This document shows positions 21,186-26,883 of a stretch of 26,883 nucleotides of DNA, in pieces. Origin of the DNA: Chloromonas sp. AAM2 (lineage: Eukaryota; Chlorophyta; Chlorophyceae; Chlamydomonadales; Chlamydomonadaceae); contig QAXH01005542.1 in NCBI GenBank assembly GCA_004335635.1, positions 1 through 26,883 of the forward strand, given 5' to 3'. Below the pieces are notes generated by a model. That model ran no database searches, was not told the DNA's origin, and worked only from the letters and a program-made list of their open reading frames with translations. The stretch's first letter is position 1, and each line of letters starts with the position of its first letter. Made by a program: the position numbers and the translations under genes.

Positions 21186-21316
21186 ATGCGTGACAATTCC
21201 ATCTGTCCAACATCTGAACAGTTCCTAGGGTGGCGGCAGCCTGAGAGCAGGCCGGCCATCGTGCAGGTACACGAAGGGATGGTCATGGCTGATATGCCAA
21301 ACTGTGGATGGCACAG

Positions 21317-22641
21317 GGTGGAAGACCACCGCAGCTGGCGACTACCGTGATAGCAGGAGGTGGCGCTAACCAGGGGCCGGTAACTGGCCAGCCCAGAGAT
21401 ACCGCCGCCCAAAAGTACGCCACGTCCAAGGCCGGCAGGCAGGCGGCTGAGTTCATACAGCAGGGCAGAGACTCGGGGCTGGGGGTTGTCTGTGATCCTG
21501 TCACAGAAGGAAGCTGGGTGCTGCAATGTGTGAAGAAGGGAGGATCAAAGGTTTGGCAGTTGCTGAACGCAAACAGGGAAGATCAGCATCAGCACCTGTT
21601 GCCAGGCCAGGATAAGGGAGAGGTACAATCTGCATTCTTCCTGTGGACGGCGTAAACTAATTGTCCCAGAGTTCTGTGTGTTGCCGAAGTCAGACTAATC
21701 CCATGCAGGTAGTCTTGCAGTACATATCCAACGATTGACAGACATGTCTTGTCAATTGCGAGTATCGCGTGTAAAAGGTTACCCAAGCGTGGGTGTCCCG
21801 GATGTGCCTGACATGCCAGTAATTACCCGGACGTGCTACATTTGCTCAAGCAGCCAGACCGACATGCATTTCAAATGCAGCCCATGCAGCAGGATGGTGT
21901 TTTGCACCTCGGCGCATGCGCTGGTAGTCTCTTCTTTGGTCTATATCTTGTGCTGTCCGAGACTGAGTCGGCCCAGGCAGTGTTTGCAGCGCAACCACTC
22001 AAGCACGAGCGCGAGCAGCGCAAGCAGATGCTGCGTTTGGACAGCCATGACAATATGGTAAGCCCAACGCAGCCAGAGGATGGATCGGACCTGTATGCCC
22101 AGCTGTTGGACACAGTTCAAACCAAGCCCGCCTTGTGCGTCAGCTTCTTTTCGGGTCATCCTTGCTGCAGGTGCTGCACTACAGCGTTCTGTCACGCCTG
22201 CGCCAAGGAGGACTCAGCACAGTTTTTGTTGCCGAGGTATTGCAGCGCAGCACGCGCAGCACATAAGCGGTTCATCAGATTCTTTTCACCGGCATTGAGC
22301 GCTCAGTGTCTGCATGCGTGTGTGCAAGAGGCGTACCAACCAATGTGCGGGAAGATCAGACCAAAGCCATCTGGCACGAAAGCTGCTCGGACAGGTGCTG
22401 GCTAGTTGTTTACATGCAGCCATGCACTTATCATGGATCACGTCAGCATGTGGAAGCAGACAATGCCATGCATGCAACTAAGTTGGTTCAGGTGCTTTGG
22501 GGCAAGTATTCCAACATAAGTAGTCAAAAGCAGCTTGTCCTGCTCAACTTTAAGCTGGAACAGCCCAACCAACGGCGACAGCTGCCGAGTCTTGAGTCGG
22601 CAGCAATGGCTCAAGGTACTCCCTTGGATTTTTTGGACTGA
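21317..22641 (+). CDS. Unrecognised multi-exon gene candidate, all phase-0 introns
   Basis: Candidate exons with GT..AG borders: 21317-21622 (102 codons), 21977-22057 (27), 22171-22236 (22), 22329-22394 (22), 22492-22641 (50, TGA). Each is an exact multiple of three with phase 0 at both ends. Protein-like stretches include AAQKYATSKAGRQAAEFIQQ, EGSWVLQCVKKGGSKVWQLL, AQPLKHEREQRKQMLRLD, VLHYSVLSRLRQGGLSTVFV, ARKLLGQ and LVLLNFKLEQPNQRRQLPSL, ending PLDFLD. No known domain was recognised. A skipped alternative terminal exon is possible at 21709-21738, where exon 1 would continue VVLQYISND and stop. A Cys-rich frame at 21743-21910 (CYIC then CSPC, then FC) looks like half a MYND zinc finger but lacks its second half. 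The 5' end is not resolved. The stop is 9 bases from the stop of the convergent dehydrogenase gene. Confidence 0.4.
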
Positions 22642-22650
22642 CCAAGCCTC

Positions 22651-25566
22651 TTACACGGCTCCCTTGACGCCTGTCACCATCTCTGACAGCTGCCACAACG
22701 CTACCCCTAGGGCTGCATCATGTGACTGGACGGATGCCGCATCCAGATTGCAGTCCGCCAGGTACTCCCCACTGGGGGCCCAGCCTGGGGCCGCGGTGGC
22801 TGCCAGCAACTGCGGGTCAGTACAAGACGGAGGTTTTGTTGTGCTTTCATAGTGGGTTTTGTAACTGCAATTAATAGTGTACATTATAATAATCATACTG
22901 TGTCAGCAACTGCGGGCGAGTGGACGACAGGGGCTGTAGATAATAATTAAAGAAATCACAATCAAATAATGTGTAAAAACACGGCAAAAGTGTGTGTCAG
23001 CCAAGGCTGCAGTGTTGAGGTCAGGGGGGTGAGCAAATGGTGTTCGGACTACGCACACAGATACCTATTGAGCACACACTGAGGCTTGGGTTTACGTGGA
23101 GTGTGAGACCAGCGTGTGAGTATGCACAACGAAAAGTTTTGAGAATAGGCAGACCCCCACACGCAGATCATTTCTTTACCTGCGTGGCTGCACCCTGACG
23201 GATGTTTTTCTGAAACGGGTAAAACAACAGCGTCGCCACCACCCTGACCACTATGTTCATGTCCCTCTGGAGCCCAGTAGGAACGGCACCGGGGTGGAGG
23301 GAGTAAACAGCTAATGGAGCGTCCTGTAAAGAGCATGACACGGAAAAGTGTCAATTCTAAGATGAGATGCGAGAGTAAACGGTGATGTGGGTTCATAGCA
23401 ACCGTAACAGTTGGGGTGTATCGTGATGCTGTTGCAGCACAAGGACACCAAGCAACCACGCGGGCGCAGACATGCCGAGTGATGACCTGACCCACACCCG
23501 ATTGCATGCTATCCAGAGGAGGAGGCGACACATGCAGACAAAAGCGACCGGCCACAAACAAGTCTCCCTGAAGTTCAGTTCTCCCACGACTGAAGGCCAT
23601 GCAACAGCAACAAGAACCACCACCAGCGACATGTTCTTACCACTTTTTGAAGTCGGAGCGCCAGCTCCCTGGCACACAGCAGGTTTGCCAGCTTGGACTG
23701 TCCGTACGCAGCCCATGCGTCATACATGCCGGTGTCATTCCATGTGTCCAGCCTGATTCCTTCGGGGTAGGGTATGTGGTGTGCAGAAGAAGAGAGGCAG
23801 ACAATGCGACCCTCAATGCCGCTTGACCTGCAAAGGAAGACAAGAAACCGTCAATTGCTGATTGGATGTTGTGAAGGAAGAGCGTGTACACCAGTGTTCC
23901 AGAATTGGCGAGAATGCTAACTTGCTCTCATCCTACAGCGTTAACAACCGTCAGATGTACTTGCAACTTCTTGTGCTGACCAGATAAACTGACAGATACC
24001 CAAACTCACTTGGCTGTTGCAATGACGTGTGGGAGTAAGAGGTTGGTGAGTGCAAAATGTCCAAAGTGGTTGACGCCCAACTGACTCTCAAAACCGTCCT
24101 TGGTCTTCTGGAACGTGGGCACGGCCATGATTGCCTATGCATGCAGGGCAGGAAAAAGTCGGGCACCCCTGTTACACACGATCCATCAGAGTGCAGCAGC
24201 ATTAGCATTAGCATTAGCATTAGCATTAGCATTAGCATTAGAAGATCAGGATATGCCTGAGCAGTGGGTTGTGCCTACACCGCACTTCCCGACGGCTAGA
24301 AGATGAAGACTGCCAACTGGCCCCAGCCATTTGGACACTCTGGTGTGCTGAAGGCTTACATGCTGAGAGAAGCATATCAGTATGCAATCTGTACTACCCT
24401 TGCAACCAGCAGCTGTGGTATGCGTCTTGATACCCCAAAGCTTTACGGACGTGAAGCAGCTTGTTTGAGAGTTGTTGATTTAGCTAGCCTGTTCTTTCAC
24501 CAACCGCATTGTTGATGAGCATGTTCAGCGGTTTCTTGGTGGCGAGAAACGCCTCAGAAAACGCCTTGATGCTGGACAGGTCAGACAGATCCAAGGCCAT
24601 CGGCAGCAGGAGGGCGGTGCCTGCATGTACGTTGCAATGAAGCATTCCTTGCATCATTGAAGCCCGTATGTTACCACTCATGAAGGTTCGAGTCGTGGGG
24701 CCTGATAACAATATCAACTTGGTTGTTAGCAACAACGCATCATTTATTAGGGTCCTTCTGATCTCATAAGGGTTGCCAGTGGCCGCGCCAGCAAGACTAG
24801 CTGGGCCAGCAAAAAGTTCTTACCCAAAACGAGGCTTTTGGCAATGGGCACTAACGCCTTTGAAGCGGCAGCGAGGCAACCGTCCTCTATCTACCTGGTA
24901 GCAACTTCTTCAGCTTGTCAACCGTTGCTTGAGCCTTTGCCTGGTTCCTGGCGGTGACAACCACCTCACACCCCTTGGATGCGAGGGCTCGTGCACTTTC
25001 AAAGCCTGAAGACAGCACATAACAGCTTCAATCAAACAATATGTTCAAGAATTACTGATCAACTGAGCACTGACTCATGTCCAGGTGCTTTTTTGCAAAC
25101 TTCCTTGAGTTGGCCAAGCAAACAACGCAGGGTTATTACGACTGCATAAGTACTGAGGAGATTTGCGAGCATACAATGCGACAAGCGATTGGGTGCAGCG
25201 TACATCGGGCTGTGAGGCACTGAGGGCGACTACGCCGGACACTCACCCATGCCTGAGGCACAGCCTGTCACAATGGCCACCTTGCCTGCACCAGACCACT
25301 GGGCCAAGACTTGATCACTGTGAGTAACGTGGGCACACTTGAATTGAAATACCGTAGCCGCTCTGCTAGCTGAGAGCCAGACGGGGAACGGCATGTGCGA
25401 CACCGAGCAAGCGGTCGGTCACTCACGACGTTGAGTGTCCTCCAAAACCACTCTTGCCGTTCAGTCGCAGCAAATACGGCATCAGCCCTGAGAAAATCGC
25501 CCCTACTCCTCCAGTCGTAATGTATTGCTTGCCATCATCTGAAAGCTTGATGGCGGGCACCGGCAT
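22651..25566 (-). CDS. Short-chain dehydrogenase/reductase, retinol-dehydrogenase-like (8 exons, 350 aa)
   Basis: NAD(P)-dependent oxidoreductase of the classical SDR superfamily, closest in layout to the RDH11-14 / WW-domain oxidoreductase / plant TIC32-like group. The substrate cannot be told from sequence. Exons on the minus strand: 25566-25427, 25317-25247, 25005-24895, 24620-24505, 24134-24010, 23827-23641, 23323-23180, 22809-22651. Every junction is GT..AG and in phase, summing to 351 codons including the stop. The cofactor-binding loop is TGCASGMG (64-71). DLSD is at 118-121. The usual NNAG is here NNAA (144-147). GVNHFGHF follows, then the Ser stretch LSSS (199-202) and the catalytic Y229 and K233 in YGQSK. 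HPG (260-262) and GEYLADC near the C-terminus are also family-typical. A short hydrophobic stretch (residues 19-36) precedes the Rossmann core and may be a weak membrane or targeting segment. The ATG at 25566 is the only one upstream of the core in frame. Confidence 0.96.
24198..24240 (+). repeat. Hexanucleotide microsatellite (AGCATT)7
   Basis: Seven perfect AGCATT units in the dehydrogenase intron between the exons at 24505 and 24134. They lie about 60 bases upstream of the acceptor, on the side of the branch point and pyrimidine tract. Confidence 0.95.
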
Positions 25567-26789
25567 CTGTCCGATGGAGTGATTTTACGGAAGGCTCAGG
25601 CCGAACTGTTATTCACGATTTCTCGTGCTCTGTAAGCGAAGTGCTTCTCACAATGTCGAAGATTTTAACTTCGTTGAAAATGGCAGGCGGTATTACGTTC
25701 GCCACCACGTGCGTTACGTGTTGTGTACGTATTATCATATCACTCCCGTCACTCCGGCCATCTTCCTGCCGGCTGCCTCAGAAACCGTGGCAGGTTTGGA
25801 TTGTGCCTCTTCTGCCTGGCAGTGCCACGACTGCCAGTGGTGGCCTGAACAACTAGCCCGGCAAACCGGTAAGGCCTTACTTACACGTACACCCAGTCAG
25901 TCACGAATTGGTGCTGCGGATGCTTGCCAAGCTTAGCTTTGCGATGGCTGCCAGCTGCCAAGCCGCCGAGGAGGCTGCCGTTGTCCTAACAGTGTTTGCT
26001 GCGTATTGCAGTAGGAGCGTACCAACCAACGTGTGGCGCTGAAGATCAGCACCAAGCGCTGGCAAGGCTTGCTGATAATCAGCCTCAGACGCACATTCAG
26101 ACCCCGGCATTTGCACGAGAACTGTACCGAATAAGCTGGATTATAGGTGCCAGTCTACTTGTCATGGAGCCGTCATGGAGCACGTCAGCATGTTACAGTC
26201 AACATGCCGGAAAAAAAAAAGTTTCTCAGCGGCTGATTCCGGTCGAGCAGGCCACATGCCTTTCTTGGCGGAACGCCAAGTCTTTCAGGTGCTGGCCTGC
26301 TGTTCCTGTCATGGAGCGAACAGCATGCAAGTCCCATGCAGTGGGCTAAGCTGCGTACCTACTTGCATTCACGTGCTCTTGGTCTCAGAGCTAAATGAGC
26401 TTTGACAAGCTCTGCTTCCGAGACACGGAATCAGCCAACATGACCTTGTAATTGCAGTTCATCGCACGTCAGCTCGCAGTTGCCTCAACTTGTTCCACCA
26501 ACTGAGGTCCGTAACAAAATCACACCACCAACAATATTTCAGTTCTACAACAGTGCTACATGTGCGCGCTTGGCCTGTCCCTAGTCTGTTCCAAGTCGTC
26601 ACAAGTTGTGAATTAGCCTGCCAGGTACCAGGCAACCTAGCAGGCCCACCTAACCCTGCGTCTAACCATCCTTCATCATAAGCAAGACAAGTCGTGGACT
26701 CGGCTCTACCTAGTAGTAGCCATCGTATTAGGTTCGTCTGACACCAAGCCTCAAGCTCTGTCATAAACACAGATACTAAGAGCCAGTCC
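25567..26789. other. Region upstream of the dehydrogenase gene
   Basis: About 1.2 kb without a firmly recognised gene. A plus-strand ATG at 25653 opens a frame (MSKILTSLKMAGGITFATT) that runs to 25856. It could be a small divergent gene sharing a promoter of about 85 bases with the dehydrogenase, but no family was recognised. A fragment resembling 22320-22470 lies at about 26008-26215 (CGTACCAACCAA, GAAGATCAG, CACGTCAGCATGT in the same order). No tRNA or rRNA was seen. Confidence 0.4.
26008..26215 (+). repeat. Degenerate copy of the 22320-22470 segment
   Basis: Shares GCGTACCAACCAA, GAAGATCAG, CATGGA and CACGTCAGCATGT with 22331-22450 in the same order and orientation. The stretch between is diverged and contains short duplications (GTCATGGAGC twice). 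It overlaps an inferred exon (22329-22394) of the unrecognised gene, so it may be a decayed partial paralogue. Confidence 0.5.
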
Positions 26790-26883
26790 ATGGCACCGCC
26801 ATCACCCCCTGGAATGCAGGCAGGTCACGTGCCCTGGCCACCCCGACCGGCTGTGGCGCCCCCATCTGCCCCTGCGCCGCGCC
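26790..26883 (+). CDS. Possible 5' end of a proline-rich protein (runs off the window)
   Basis: From the ATG at 26790 the frame is open to the window end. It encodes a Pro/Ala-rich start (MAPPSPPGMQAGHVPWPPRP and on). The sequence becomes abruptly more GC-rich here, as at the start of an algal coding region. The ATG lies in GTCCATGG, a reasonable initiation context. Too little is visible to name a family. Confidence 0.45.
   Translation, partial: MAPPSPPGMQAGHVPWPPRPAVAPPSAPAPR

Larger units (their letters stand above)
19566..21316. other. Repeat-rich spacer downstream of the F-box/LRR gene
   Basis: Contains dispersed repeat copy 6, a 12-bp tandem array, a duplicated GACAGGCGTTGACAGGT (20255-20293) and one copy of the 11.1-kb repeat. 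A 199-codon plus-strand frame (20535-21134) and a 134-codon minus-strand frame over the same bases both stay open. Neither has a recognised domain and I cannot tell which, if either, codes. A short candidate exon (about 21229-21266, reading WRQPESRPAIVQ) could precede the gene at 21317. Confidence 0.4.

Noticed and set aside
21743..21950. MYND zinc finger (CYIC ... CSPC ... FC)
   Set aside because: Only the first half of the Cys pattern is present. The second Cys/His pairs are missing and the frame does not connect to the following exons.

Overview
The window looks like nuclear DNA of a eukaryote, most likely a chlorophyte green alga. Every recognisable gene is split into many short exons (42 to about 1,080 bases) by GT..AG introns of roughly 45 to 570 bases. 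Base composition is moderately GC-rich, CAG/GCA runs are common, and tandem and dispersed repeats fill introns and spacers. The algal assignment is inferred from gene architecture, not from a marker gene. I rebuilt the exons by hand, requiring family motifs to line up, GT/AG borders, and reading phase to carry across every junction.

Four minus-strand genes are recognised. (1) A signal peptide peptidase-like aspartic protease (2345-7150, 10 exons, 520 aa) has a signal peptide, a PA domain and the YD, GFGD and QPALL motifs. (2) V-type ATPase subunit G (9770-10656, 5 exons, 111 aa). (3) A calcineurin-B-like EF-hand protein (11627-13668, 4 exons, about 166 aa) has unusual EF-hands, and its introns hold two minisatellites. 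(4) A short-chain dehydrogenase/reductase of the retinol-dehydrogenase-like class (22651-25566, 8 exons, 350 aa) has the complete catalytic set.

On the plus strand there is a large F-box/leucine-rich-repeat protein with an acidic tail (16651-19565), interrupted by one apparent single-base frameshift. There is also an unrecognised multi-exon gene candidate (21317-22641) whose stop lies 9 bases from the stop of the convergent dehydrogenase gene. Smaller plus-strand candidates are a possible C-terminal membrane exon (15549-15826), an unrecognised exon pair (16085-16591), and the start of a proline-rich protein running off the right edge (26790 onward).

The spacers are repeat-rich. An imperfect inverted repeat with arms of about 470 bases (7720-8190 and 8575-9048) keeps matching coding-like frames in both arms. 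A dispersed repeat with the core TTTGCGTTGGACGTGC occurs at six places on both strands. There is a perfect 14-bp hairpin at 9241-9281 and two copies of another short repeat near 11.1 and 21.1 kb. The genes do not form a pathway. V-ATPase G, the intramembrane protease and the Ca2+ sensor all act at or near endomembranes, but their clustering is probably chance. No bacterial operon, CRISPR array, rRNA or tRNA was seen.
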